In this document: piece by piece, positions 9,522 through 18,380 of the stretch
Numbering within the stretch: the stretch's first letter is position 1
Layout of the letters: each line of letters begins with the position of its first letter
NCBI GenBank assembly: GCA_014804615.1
Contig: JAAUZL010000003.1
Span: 27,536-66,170 of the forward strand
Source of the DNA: Lachnospiraceae bacterium
GTDB taxonomy: Bacteria > Bacillota > Clostridia > Lachnospirales > Lachnospiraceae
Direction of reading: 5' to 3'
Length of the DNA: 38,635 nucleotides
Position numbers and translations under genes: made by a program
Notes under the pieces: generated by a model
What the model was told of the DNA's origin: nothing
The model's database searches: none
Seen by the model: only the letters and a program-made list of their open reading frames with translations

Positions 9522-9550
9522 TTAGTATATTATACTAGTACAATTATAAT
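9522..9550 (+). promoter_or_regulatory. plsX promoter with FapR-like palindrome
   Basis: The sequence shows a 17-bp palindrome at 9522-9538 (TTAGTA-TATTA-TACTAG) directly upstream of a TATAAT at 9545-9550; the -35 box would lie inside the palindrome and has no good consensus. The half-sites match the TTAGTA-N5-TACTAA architecture known for the fatty-acid regulator FapR in 11 of 12 positions. It sits in front of plsX, a classic FapR target. That FapR or an analogue acts here is an inference; no fapR gene is in the window. Confidence 0.5.
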
Positions 9551-9581
9551 GATAAGCAGTTTGATAAACGGAAGGTAATGT

Positions 9582-10595
9582 ATGAGTGAATGGGTTAAGG
9601 TGGCAGTGGATGCCATGGGCGGAGACAATGCTCCTGTTGAGACGGTAAAGGGCGCTGTGGAGGCGGTCAATGAGAGCAATAAGGTTAAGGTATATCTGGT
9701 AGGGAAGCAGGAGGTTCTGGAACAGGAACTGAACAAATATTCCTATCCTAAGGAGCAGGTTGAGATCGTTCATGCCTCCGAGATCATAGAGACGGCGGAG
9801 CCGCCGGTGATGGCGATCCGTCAGAAAAAGGATTCCTCTCTGGTCAGGGCCCTCAATCTGGTGAAGGACGGTACCTGCGATGCCTATGTGTCTGCGGGCA
9901 GTACCGGAGCGACACTGGTGGGCGGACAGGTGATCGTTGGACGGATCAAGGGCGTGGAGAGGCCGCCCCTTGCACCGCTTATTCCCACGGCGACAGGTTG
10001 TTCTCTGTTGATCGACTGCGGTGCGAATGTGGATGCCAGACCTTCTCATCTGGTGCAGTTTGCCAAGATGGGGTCTATTTATATGGAGCATGTGATGGGC
10101 GTGAAAAACCCGAAAGTCGGCATTGTGAATATCGGTGCCGAGGAGGAGAAGGGAAATGCGCTGGTGAAAGAAACTTTTCCCCTTTTGAAAAACTGTCCCG
10201 ACATCAATTTTATAGGAAGTGTGGAAGCCAGGGATATTCCGGCGGGCGCAGCGGATGTTGTGGTCTGTGAGGCCTTTGTGGGCAATGTCATCCTAAAGAC
10301 CTATGAGGGTGTGGGACTGACACTGATCTCCAAGGTAAAGGAGGGCATGATGACCTCTCTTCGCAGTAAGATCGGTGCCCTTTTGGTGAAACCGGCTCTT
10401 AAGGAAACACTTAAGGCTTTTGATCTGGAGCAGTACGGCGGAGCGCCGCTTCTCGGATTAAAGGGGCTGGTGGTAAAGACCCACGGAAGTTCTAAGGCAA
10501 ATGAGATCAAAAATTCGATCCTGCAGTGTATCACATTTACGGAGCAGAAAATCAGCGATAAAATCAGAGAAAAGGTCGCACCTCAGGAGAGCTGA
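9582..10595 (+). CDS. plsX: Phosphate acyltransferase PlsX
   Basis: A 337-residue peripheral-membrane enzyme that turns acyl-ACP into acyl-phosphate for PlsY, the first step of phospholipid synthesis. The N-terminal signature VAVDAMGGDNAP and later SAGSTGA and EGVGL segments are typical, and the length is normal for the family. The ATG at 9582 has GGAAGG upstream. acpP, encoding its acyl donor carrier, follows 64 nt downstream, so the two form a lipid-synthesis pair within the operon. Confidence 0.98.
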   Translation: MSEWVKVAVDAMGGDNAPVETVKGAVEAVNESNKVKVYLVGKQEVLEQELNKYSYPKEQVEIVHASEIIETAEPPVMAIRQKKDSSLVRALNLVKDGTCDAYVSAGSTGATLVGGQVIVGRIKGVERPPLAPLIPTATGCSLLIDCGANVDARPSHLVQFAKMGSIYMEHVMGVKNPKVGIVNIGAEEEKGNALVKETFPLLKNCPDINFIGSVEARDIPAGAADVVVCEAFVGNVILKTYEGVGLTLISKVKEGMMTSLRSKIGALLVKPALKETLKAFDLEQYGGAPLLGLKGLVVKTHGSSKANEIKNSILQCITFTEQKISDKIREKVAPQES

Positions 10596-10659
10596 GAAGA
10601 GACAGGACTGATAAGATACCGATAGAGAGAACGCTTTATTAAGCGATGAGGTTGGCTTT

Positions 10660-10893
10660 GTGATGGAATTAGAAAAATTACGGGAAGTGATAGCCGGGGT
10701 GCTGAGCGTAGACCCCAAGGAGATCACAACGGAGACCACTTTCTTGGAAGACTTGGGAGCAGATTCCCTGGATGTTTATCAGATTATTATGGGAATTGAG
10801 GAGGCTTTTCATATCGAGATACCGGCCGAGAAGGCGGAGCGTATTGCCACGGTGGGCGAAGCGGTGGAACTGATCAAGAACAGCAGGGAGTAA
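10660..10893 (+). CDS. acpP: Acyl carrier protein
   Basis: A 77-residue acidic acyl carrier protein. The phosphopantetheine site is GADSLDV, with Ser36 counted from the GTG start. Two starts are possible: GTG at 10660, which lies 8 nt after GAGG, or ATG at 10663, the next codon; the spacing slightly favours GTG. A small hairpin (CGCTT/AAGCG, 10632-10645) lies just before the ribosome site. A terminator begins 7 nt after the stop codon, which would allow acpP to be produced in excess over rnc. Confidence 0.96.
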   Translation: MMELEKLREVIAGVLSVDPKEITTETTFLEDLGADSLDVYQIIMGIEEAFHIEIPAEKAERIATVGEAVELIKNSRE

Positions 10894-10899
10894 ACAGAG

Positions 10900-10929
10900 A
10901 GCCCCTTTTGATAAGGAAGGGGCTTTTCT
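10900..10929 (+). terminator. Terminator/attenuator between acpP and rnc
   Basis: AGCCCCTT (10900-10907) pairs with AAGGGGCT (10917-10924), followed by TTTCT. The rnc ribosome site begins only a few nucleotides later, so this is probably a partial terminator within the operon. Confidence 0.8.
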
Positions 10930-10943
10930 ATGCGGAGGTTTTT

Positions 10944-11633
10944 ATGGCTGGCGAAGAGTTCAGAGAACTGGAAGAAAAAATTGCATACCAATTCCGTGAC
11001 GGGAAGCTTTTGCGACAGGCTCTCACACATAGCTCCTACGCCAACGAGATGAAGATCAATAAATATGAGGATTACGAACGGCTGGAGTTTTTGGGAGATG
11101 CCGTGTTAGAGCTTGTGAGCAGTGATTTCCTTTTCCGGAGAGAGAAGGAGACGCCGGAGGGACAGCTGACGAAACAGCGTGCCTCTATGGTATGTGAGCC
11201 TGCCCTTGCTTTTTGTGCCAGGACATTTTCTCTGGAAACCTATATCCTGCTTGGAAAGGGTGAGGAGGCTACAGGAGGAAGGTGCCGGGATTCCATTGTG
11301 TCGGATGTGCTGGAGGCTGTGATCGGCGCGATCTATCTGGACGGCGGTCTGGAGTCGGCTTCCGCGTTTATCCACCGCTTTATTCTGTCGGATCTGGAAC
11401 ACAAGCAGCTTTTCTACGATGCGAAGACGATCCTGCAGGAGCTGGTGCAGCAGGAAGATCACGGTGCGCTGCACTATGAGCTTGTGAAGGAGGAGGGGCC
11501 TCAACACGATAAAACCTTCGAGGTGGAAGCCTATGTGGGCGAGAAGAAGGTGGGATGGGGAAGCGGCCATTCTAAGAAGGCAGCGGAGCAGCAGGCGGCT
11601 TATCAGGCGCTTTTAGCAAGGCAGAGTGAGTGA
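10944..11633 (+). CDS. rnc: Ribonuclease III
   Basis: A 229-residue double-strand RNA endonuclease for rRNA and mRNA processing. The catalytic signature ERLEFLGDAVLE lies at residues 45-56, a second acidic site is at DVLEAVIGAIYLD, and a C-terminal dsRNA-binding domain ends KKAAEQQAAYQALL. The ATG at 10944 follows GGAGG by 5 nt; a longer frame from 10908 would run through the terminator hairpin and is rejected. smc starts 28 nt after the stop, the usual order. Confidence 0.97.
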   Translation: MAGEEFRELEEKIAYQFRDGKLLRQALTHSSYANEMKINKYEDYERLEFLGDAVLELVSSDFLFRREKETPEGQLTKQRASMVCEPALAFCARTFSLETYILLGKGEEATGGRCRDSIVSDVLEAVIGAIYLDGGLESASAFIHRFILSDLEHKQLFYDAKTILQELVQQEDHGALHYELVKEEGPQHDKTFEVEAYVGEKKVGWGSGHSKKAAEQQAAYQALLARQSE

Positions 11634-11661
11634 CGGCTCTGCCAATAGATGAGAGGTACAT

Positions 11662-14600
11662 ATGTATTTAAAAAGTATAGAGGTACATGGATTTAAATCT
11701 TTTGCCAATAAAATTACGTTTCAGTTTCACAACGGCATCACGGGAATCGTAGGTCCGAACGGCTCCGGAAAGAGTAATGTAGCCGATGCGGTCAGGTGGG
11801 TGCTTGGTGAACAGCGCATCAAACAGCTGCGCGGCGTCTCCATGCAGGATGTGATCTTTTCCGGCACAGAGCTCAGAAAACCTCTGGGCTATGCTTATGT
11901 GGCGATCACGCTGGATAATTCAGACCATCAGCTTGCCATCGACTTTGATGAGGTGACTGTGTCCAGACGTTTGTACCGCTCCGGTGAGAGTGAGTACATG
12001 CTGAACGGTACGCCCTGCCGTTTGAAAGACGTCAATGAACTGTTCTATGATACCGGTATCGGTAAGGAGGGGTACTCCATCATCGGGCAGGGGCAGATCG
12101 ACAAGATCCTGAGCGGTAAACCTGAGGAACGCCGTGAGCTTTTTGACGAGGCGGCCGGTATCGTGAAATTTAAGAGACGCAAGTATGCGGCGCAGAAAAA
12201 GCTGGAGGCGGAGAAGCAGAATCTTTTACGTGTCAATGATATTCTGGCGGAGCTGGAGAAGCAGACCGGCCCGCTGGAAAAGCAGGCGGATAAAGCCAGG
12301 ATCTATCTTCGCAAGAAGGAGGAGTTAAAAACTCTGGACGTGAATGTCTTCCTTCTGGAAAATGTGCGGGTGACAGAGCAGTTGAAAGAAGTGGATGAAA
12401 AGCTGCGCATTGCCGGGGGAGATCTGCAGGAGACGACGGATAAATATGAGTCGATCAAGGAAGAATATGAGCGGATCCAAAGTCGTATCGAGCAGCTGGA
12501 CGGAGAGATTGAGGCGGCTCGCGCGACTCTTACTGACACGGGTGTCATGCGTTCCAAGCTGGAGGGCGAGATCAATGTCTTAAAGGAGCAGATCCACTCG
12601 GCAGAGGGAAACGAGGAACATTTACAGAACCGTATCCGCAGCATCAGTGAACAGCTGGCGGAAAGGGATAAAGAGCGGGAAGATATCCTGGAAGAAAAGC
12701 GTGAGATAGACGAGAAACTGGCGGCTCTTGAGGAGGAGAGAGCGCAGGCGAGAACGCTTTTGGAGCAGACCCAGGGTGAGATAGAGACCTTAAATAATCA
12801 TATTGAAACCGGTAAGAATACCATTATTGAAGCACTTAACAGCCGGGCGACTATCAAATCCAAGCTGGGACGTTTTGACACCATGCTGGAGCAGGTAAAC
12901 ATCCGCAAGGCAGAGTTAAATTCCAGACTCCTTCGTGCCAAGTCCGACGAGGCGGAGCAGACGGAGACGATCAAGAAGCTGGAGGAGGAGTTTCAGGCAA
13001 TCACTGCACTGATCCAGGAGCTTACAGAGAAGCAGGAGCTCATGGAAGAGCAGCTTGCCGGAGTGCGGGACGAGCTGGCAGCCAAGGATCAGAAGCTGCG
13101 GGATACGCAGGTGCTCTATCACCAGCAGAAATCTAAACTGGAGGCGCTTTCTAATCTGACTGAGCGCTACGAGGGATACGGCGGCAGCGTAAAGGCCGTC
13201 ATGGAAAAGAAGGATACAGAGAAAGGGATCATTGGCGTGGTGGCGGACATCATTCAGGTGGACGCCAAGTATGAAACGGCTATCGAGACGGCGTTGGGCG
13301 GCAATATCCAGAATATTGTGACGGAGGACGAGGAGACGGCCAAGCGCATGATCTCCTATCTGAAAAAGGCGAAAGCGGGCCGTGCAACCTTTTTACCGCT
13401 TACCAGCATTACCCATCCGCAGGAGTTTAAGAATCCGGAAGCCCTGAAAGAAAAGGGCGTAGTAGGCATGGCGGATGAGCTGGTGAAGATAGAGAAAAAA
13501 TACCGGAATGTGGCGAAGGCTATGCTGGGCCGTATCATGGTGGTTGACAATGTGGATAATGCGGTGAAGATTGCCAGAAAGTTTGACTACGGCATCCGTA
13601 TGGTGACGCTGGAGGGAGAACTTTTGGTGCCCGGCGGTGCCATCAGCGGCGGCGCTTTTAAGAATAATTCCAATCTCCTCAGCAGACGCCGGGAGATGGA
13701 GGAGCTTGAAGGCAAGGTAAAGCAGTATGTGAAGGAGATCGATCAGCTTCTGAATGAGATCGAGGAGACGAAGCGGGGCCGCAATAAGATGCGCCTGGAG
13801 ATCGAGGATATCAAGGGACAGATCCAGCGCAAATTCATTGAGCAGAACACTGCCAGAATGAGCGTGATGCAGGCGGAGGAGAAGAAGAACGAGACGGCGG
13901 AAGGCTTTGGAGAGCTGAAAACCGAGGAGCAGGATATTGAGACGCAGCTTTCAGAGATCCAGACCGGCAAGGAGGAAGCGGCAAAAGAGCTTGCTGATTC
14001 CGAGGCGTTAGAAAAAAATGTGGAGGCGCAGATCGCCGAGTTTCAGACGCAGTTGGAGGAGAAGCGCACGCAGGAATCCGAGCAGGCGGTACGGGTATCC
14101 GAATGGGATGTGGAAGTGGAAAAGATGCGCCAGACCGCGGACTTTAAACGCCAGAATCTGGAGCGTGTAGACGGCGAGCGGGAGCGTTATACGGCGGAGC
14201 TGAACGAGGTGAAGGAAGGCCTTCATCTGGGGAAGGAAGAGGTGGAGCGCAAGAAACAGAATATTCTGGAGATTGAGCAGACCATCGCGGCTTCCCACAC
14301 GGCACAGACCGATGCGGAGCAGAAATTGAAAGACGATATGGAGGCGAAGGAAGGACTTTCCGCAAAGCAGAAGAATTTCTTTGCTTCCAGAGAGGAACTC
14401 TCCGAGCGGATGTCGGCGCTTGATAAGGAAGTATATCGACTGAACGCCCAGAAGGAGAAGATGGAGGAATCCATCGAATCTCAGATCAACTATATGTGGG
14501 ATGAGTACGAGATCACGCTTTCCGATGCGGCGGGGTTAAAGAACGAGGAGATGAATGACCTGCCGGCCATGAAGCGGGAGATCAGCGGCTTGAAGGATGA

Positions 14601-15222
14601 GATCCGCAAGCTGGGGGATGTGAACGTAAATGCTATTGAGGATTATCGGAATCTGATGGAGCGTTACACTTTCCTGAAGACCCAGCACGACGATCTGGTG
14701 GAGGCGGAGAAGACGCTGCTCGGTATTATCGAGGAGCTGGACACCTCCATGCGGAAACAGTTCAATGAAAAGTTTGCTCAGATCAACAAAGAGTTCGATA
14801 AGGTCTTTAAGGAGCTTTTCGGCGGCGGTAAAGGCTCTCTGGAGCTGATCGATGATGAGGATGTGCTGGAGGCGGGTATTCTTGTGATTGCGCAGCCGCC
14901 CGGGAAGAAGCTGGTCAATATGATGCAGATGTCAGGCGGTGAGAAGTCGCTGACGGCGATCTGTCTGTTGTTTGCCATTCAGAACCTGAAACCCTCGCCC
15001 TTCTGTCTGCTGGACGAGATCGAGGCGGCTCTGGATGAGAACAATGTAACCCGGTTTGCAAAGTATCTGCATAAGCTCACAAAGAGCACACAGTTTATTG
15101 TTATTACCCACAGACGTGGGACCATGGAGAAGACGGACAGGCTTTACGGTATCACCATGCAGGAGAAGGGAATCTCCACGCTGGTGAGCGTGAATCTGAT
15201 CGACAAAGAGCTGGATGATTAG
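11662..15222 (+). CDS. smc: Chromosome segregation protein SMC
   Basis: A 1186-residue condensin ATPase that works with ScpA/ScpB to compact and segregate the chromosome. Walker A GPNGSGKSN is at residues 31-39, followed by the first coiled coil, a hinge at roughly 505-670 (GIIGVVADIIQV, PGGAISGGAF), the returning coiled coil, the ABC signature MSGGEKSLTA near 1090 and Walker B CLLDEIEAALD near 1115. The length is normal. It stands between rnc and ftsY in the conserved order, with ftsY starting 29 nt later. Confidence 0.99.
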   Translation: MYLKSIEVHGFKSFANKITFQFHNGITGIVGPNGSGKSNVADAVRWVLGEQRIKQLRGVSMQDVIFSGTELRKPLGYAYVAITLDNSDHQLAIDFDEVTVSRRLYRSGESEYMLNGTPCRLKDVNELFYDTGIGKEGYSIIGQGQIDKILSGKPEERRELFDEAAGIVKFKRRKYAAQKKLEAEKQNLLRVNDILAELEKQTGPLEKQADKARIYLRKKEELKTLDVNVFLLENVRVTEQLKEVDEKLRIAGGDLQETTDKYESIKEEYERIQSRIEQLDGEIEAARATLTDTGVMRSKLEGEINVLKEQIHSAEGNEEHLQNRIRSISEQLAERDKEREDILEEKREIDEKLAALEEERAQARTLLEQTQGEIETLNNHIETGKNTIIEALNSRATIKSKLGRFDTMLEQVNIRKAELNSRLLRAKSDEAEQTETIKKLEEEFQAITALIQELTEKQELMEEQLAGVRDELAAKDQKLRDTQVLYHQQKSKLEALSNLTERYEGYGGSVKAVMEKKDTEKGIIGVVADIIQVDAKYETAIETALGGNIQNIVTEDEETAKRMISYLKKAKAGRATFLPLTSITHPQEFKNPEALKEKGVVGMADELVKIEKKYRNVAKAMLGRIMVVDNVDNAVKIARKFDYGIRMVTLEGELLVPGGAISGGAFKNNSNLLSRRREMEELEGKVKQYVKEIDQLLNEIEETKRGRNKMRLEIEDIKGQIQRKFIEQNTARMSVMQAEEKKNETAEGFGELKTEEQDIETQLSEIQTGKEEAAKELADSEALEKNVEAQIAEFQTQLEEKRTQESEQAVRVSEWDVEVEKMRQTADFKRQNLERVDGERERYTAELNEVKEGLHLGKEEVERKKQNILEIEQTIAASHTAQTDAEQKLKDDMEAKEGLSAKQKNFFASREELSERMSALDKEVYRLNAQKEKMEESIESQINYMWDEYEITLSDAAGLKNEEMNDLPAMKREISGLKDEIRKLGDVNVNAIEDYRNLMERYTFLKTQHDDLVEAEKTLLGIIEELDTSMRKQFNEKFAQINKEFDKVFKELFGGGKGSLELIDDEDVLEAGILVIAQPPGKKLVNMMQMSGGEKSLTAICLLFAIQNLKPSPFCLLDEIEAALDENNVTRFAKYLHKLTKSTQFIVITHRRGTMEKTDRLYGITMQEKGISTLVSVNLIDKELDD

Positions 15223-15251
15223 CGGGAGAATGATAGGAAAGAGGGAGCAGT

Positions 15252-16199
15252 ATGGGAGAAGAAAAGAAAGGGTTCTTCGGCAGACTGAAGGAAGGGCTCA
15301 CCAAGACCAGAGATAATATCGTGCACAGTATGGATTCTGTGTTTGGCGGCTTTTCCAATATTGACGATGATTTTTATGAGGAGCTTGAGGAGATCCTGAT
15401 CACGGGGGATATTGGTGTGAAAGCCGCCGAGGAGATCCTGGAGAAGTTAAAGAGTCAGGTGAAGGAGAATCATATCAAGGAACCTGCGGCGTGTAAGGCA
15501 TACCTGATCGAAAACATCAAGGAACAGATGCAGATCGGGGAGACTGCTTACGATTTTGAGAAAGAGCAGTCCGTGGTGCTGGTGATCGGTGTCAACGGTG
15601 TAGGCAAGACCACCACGGTGGGAAAACTTGCCGGGCAACTCAAGAATCAGGGGCGTAAGGTGCTGATCGCGGCGGCGGATACCTTTCGGGCGGCAGCGGG
15701 CGAACAGCTTACCGAGTGGGCCGGCCGTGCCGGGGTGGATATCATCGGCGGTGTGGAAGGCGCAGATCCGGCCAGCGTGATCTATGATGCCCTCCACGCG
15801 GCGAAAGCGCGCAATGCGGATGTGCTTTTGTGCGATACGGCGGGACGTCTGCACAATAAAAAGAATCTGATGGAAGAACTGAAGAAGATCGACCGGATCG
15901 TAGGGAAAGAGTTCCCGAACGCTCATCGGGAAAATCTGATCGTCTTAGACGGTACCACAGGACAAAACGCCTTGCAGCAGGCGAGAGAGTTCAGTGAGGT
16001 GACGGATGCGACCGGCATTATCCTGACCAAGCTTGACGGGACGGCAAAAGGCGGTATCGCGGTGGCGATCCAGTCAGAATTGCAGCTTCCTGTGAAGTAT
16101 ATTGGTGTGGGTGAAAAAATAGAGGATCTGCAGAAATTTGATGCGGGACAGTTTGTAGATGCACTCTTTGATGTGCGGGAGGAAAATGAGGATGAATGA
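15252..16199 (+). CDS. ftsY: Signal recognition particle receptor FtsY
   Basis: A 315-residue SRP receptor GTPase that docks Ffh-ribosome complexes at the membrane. The short N-terminal part lacks the long acidic A domain of enterobacteria, as is usual in Bacillota. The N domain is followed by the G domain: GVNGVGKTTT (113-122), the DTFRAAA motif, DTAGR and TKLDGTAKGG. The start has GAGGGAG upstream. The last 8 nt overlap the threonine dehydratase gene. Its usual partners ylxM-ffh are about 20 kb away in this genome. Confidence 0.98.
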   Translation: MGEEKKGFFGRLKEGLTKTRDNIVHSMDSVFGGFSNIDDDFYEELEEILITGDIGVKAAEEILEKLKSQVKENHIKEPAACKAYLIENIKEQMQIGETAYDFEKEQSVVLVIGVNGVGKTTTVGKLAGQLKNQGRKVLIAAADTFRAAAGEQLTEWAGRAGVDIIGGVEGADPASVIYDALHAAKARNADVLLCDTAGRLHNKKNLMEELKKIDRIVGKEFPNAHRENLIVLDGTTGQNALQQAREFSEVTDATGIILTKLDGTAKGGIAVAIQSELQLPVKYIGVGEKIEDLQKFDAGQFVDALFDVREENEDE

Positions 16200-17409
16200 A
16201 TTATCGTTAGATAAATTTGAGGAAGCCTATGAGATCGTGAAGGAGGTAGCCTCCGAGACGAAACTGGTGTACAGCGACTATTTCAGTGCACAGACCGGGA
16301 ATAAGGTTTATTTGAAGCCGGAGAATATGCAGCTGACAGGAGCCTATAAGCTGCGGGGCGCATACTATAAGATCAGCACCCTGACGGAGGAGGAGCGATC
16401 CAAAGGATTGATCACGGCCTCTGCCGGAAATCATGCGCAGGGCGTGGCCTACGCAGCAAAGTGCTACGGGGTAAAGGCAGTGATCGTGATGCCTACCACA
16501 ACGCCTCTGATCAAAGTTAACCGTACCAAGAGCTATGGGGCCGAGGTAGTCCTCTTCGGAAATGTGTACGACGAGGCATGCGAGCATGCGGTCAAGCTGG
16601 CGGAAGAGAACGGCTATACCTTCGTGCATCCCTTTGACGATCTGGCGGTGGCGACCGGACAGGGAACCATTGCCATGGAGATCATCAAGGAGCTTCCCCT
16701 GGTGGACTATATTCTGGTGCCCATCGGCGGCGGTGGACTTGCCACAGGCGTATCCACATTGGCAAAGCTGTTAAATCCAAAGATCAAAGTGATTGGCGTG
16801 GAACCCGCAGGAGCCAGCTGCATGCAGGCATCCATCAAGGCGGGAAAAGTGCAGACATTGGACCAGGTGAATACTATTGCAGACGGCACGGCGGTGAAGA
16901 CGCCTGGCGAGAAGATTTTTCCTTATGTGAGTAAGAATCTGGATGATATCATTACGGTAGAGGATCAGGAGCTGGTAGTAGCCTTTCTGGATATGGTGGA
17001 GAACCATAAAATGGTGGTGGAAAATTCCGGTCTGCTCACAGTTGCGGCTTTAAAGCAGCTGGATGTCAAAAATAAAAAGGTGGTTTCCATTCTAAGCGGC
17101 GGCAATATGGATGTGATCACTATGTCTTCCGTAGTACAGCAGGGGTTGGTGCTGCGGGATCGAATCTTTACGGTGTCGGTACTTCTGCCGGATAAGCCGG
17201 GCGAGCTGACCCGGGTATCGGATGTGATCGCGAAGCAGAATGGTAATGTGATCAAGCTGGAGCACAACCAGTTTGTATCCATTAACCGGAATGCAGCCGT
17301 GGAGCTTACTATTACCATGGAGGCTTACGGCACGGAGCATAAAAACCAGATCATAAAGTCGTTGCAGGAGAATGGTTATCAGCCCAGGCTTGTGCGGGCG
17401 AGCATCTGA
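16192..17409 (+). CDS. ilvA: Threonine ammonia-lyase (threonine dehydratase)
   Basis: A 405-residue PLP enzyme converting threonine to 2-oxobutanoate and ammonia, either for isoleucine synthesis or catabolically. The PLP lysine is K53 in GAYKLRGA, the Gly-rich phosphate loop is IGGGGLATG near 180, and a single ACT-type regulatory domain occupies about 325-400 (LLPDKPGELTRVSDVI). The start ATG at 16192 follows GGGAGG by 9 nt; an ATG at 16186 is too close to it. It overlaps the end of ftsY by 8 nt (ATGAATGA), suggesting translational coupling. Whether it is the IlvA or the TdcB type cannot be settled from sequence alone. Confidence 0.93.
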   Translation: MNELSLDKFEEAYEIVKEVASETKLVYSDYFSAQTGNKVYLKPENMQLTGAYKLRGAYYKISTLTEEERSKGLITASAGNHAQGVAYAAKCYGVKAVIVMPTTTPLIKVNRTKSYGAEVVLFGNVYDEACEHAVKLAEENGYTFVHPFDDLAVATGQGTIAMEIIKELPLVDYILVPIGGGGLATGVSTLAKLLNPKIKVIGVEPAGASCMQASIKAGKVQTLDQVNTIADGTAVKTPGEKIFPYVSKNLDDIITVEDQELVVAFLDMVENHKMVVENSGLLTVAALKQLDVKNKKVVSILSGGNMDVITMSSVVQQGLVLRDRIFTVSVLLPDKPGELTRVSDVIAKQNGNVIKLEHNQFVSINRNAAVELTITMEAYGTEHKNQIIKSLQENGYQPRLVRASI

Positions 17410-17436
17410 TGACTGCGTAAGCTCGGGGTGCGGGTC

Positions 17437-17495
17437 TTATCATCGTGCAGTACATATTTTCGCTGTGGCGCGGATATGATAATCGAAGATGCACG
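17437..17495 (+). other. Possible pseudoknot-forming element upstream of the YitT-family gene
   Basis: TTATCAT (17437-17443) can pair with ATGATAA (17476-17482), and CGTGCA (17444-17449) with TGCACG (17490-17495). The two helices cross and could form a pseudoknot in the 5' leader. No T run follows. No known riboswitch was recognised. Confidence 0.25.
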
Positions 17496-17529
17496 AAAAA
17501 TATTTCCAGAAAAGTGGAGATCGTAATCC

Positions 17530-18369
17530 ATGAAAAAGTATGCTATTATAACAGCAGCATCCTTTAGTTATGCTGTTGGAGTCAGTCTTTTTACGGATCC
17601 GAATAATATGGCGCCGGGCGGCGTGACAGGTATTTCCATTATTTTAAGCAGACTTTTGCCGCTTCCGACAGGTACATTGATCTTGCTGCTCAATGTGCCG
17701 ATCCTTCTTTTTGCTGTATGGAAATTCGGGATCCGGTTTACTCTGTCCACGATCTATGCCATAGCGCTGATCTCTCTTTTTACCAATGTGCTGTCGGCAT
17801 ATGGAGCGGCCACGGATGACATTCTGCTCGCCGCTCTTGTGGGTGGTTCGATTACCGCAGTTTCCATCGGCGTGATCTTTCGCGCGGGTGGCACTACGGG
17901 AGGAATGGATATTGTAGTCAAAGCACTGCGGCTGCATTTTCCCCATCTGAAGACGGGAAAGATCTTTTTCGTTGCAGATGCCTTGGTGGTGACGTTGTCA
18001 GGCATTGTATTCCGGGATTTAAATGCGGCGCTGTATGCGGCACTTTCCGCTATCTGTGCGTCTTTTGTGATGGATATCGTGCTCTATGGAAGGGATGAGG
18101 CTAAGATGCAGTATATCATCAGCGCCCATGCAGAGCAGATTGCGGGTCGGCTGCTGTCAGATCTGGATATCGGCGTGACATATATAAACGGGCAGGGTGC
18201 ATATAGTGGAGATAACAAGAAAGTCATTTTATGCGTGGTGAAAAAGCCGGTATCTCCCAGAGTAGAGGAGATCGTAAGGCAGGAAGATCCGGACGCATTC
18301 ATGATCATTACGAGTGCGACGGAGGTCTTTGGAGAGGGATACAAAAGCTATTTTAGCGAACGAGTCTAA
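17530..18369 (+). CDS. YitT family membrane protein (DUF161/DUF2179)
   Basis: A 279-residue integral membrane protein of the YitT/YqfU group. Hydrophobic segments fill residues 1-190, including repeats of the DUF161 type (DPNNMAPGGVTGISIIL; FRAGGTTGGMDIVVKAL). A soluble C-terminal DUF2179 domain occupies about 200-279 (GVTYINGQGAYSGDNKKVILCVV). The family's transport role is not firmly established. The start ATG at 17530 has GTGGAGA upstream. The GH25 gene follows after 11 nt, so the two are probably co-transcribed. Confidence 0.92.
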   Translation: MKKYAIITAASFSYAVGVSLFTDPNNMAPGGVTGISIILSRLLPLPTGTLILLLNVPILLFAVWKFGIRFTLSTIYAIALISLFTNVLSAYGAATDDILLAALVGGSITAVSIGVIFRAGGTTGGMDIVVKALRLHFPHLKTGKIFFVADALVVTLSGIVFRDLNAALYAALSAICASFVMDIVLYGRDEAKMQYIISAHAEQIAGRLLSDLDIGVTYINGQGAYSGDNKKVILCVVKKPVSPRVEEIVRQEDPDAFMIITSATEVFGEGYKSYFSERV

Positions 18370-18380
18370 AAGGAGAGGCT

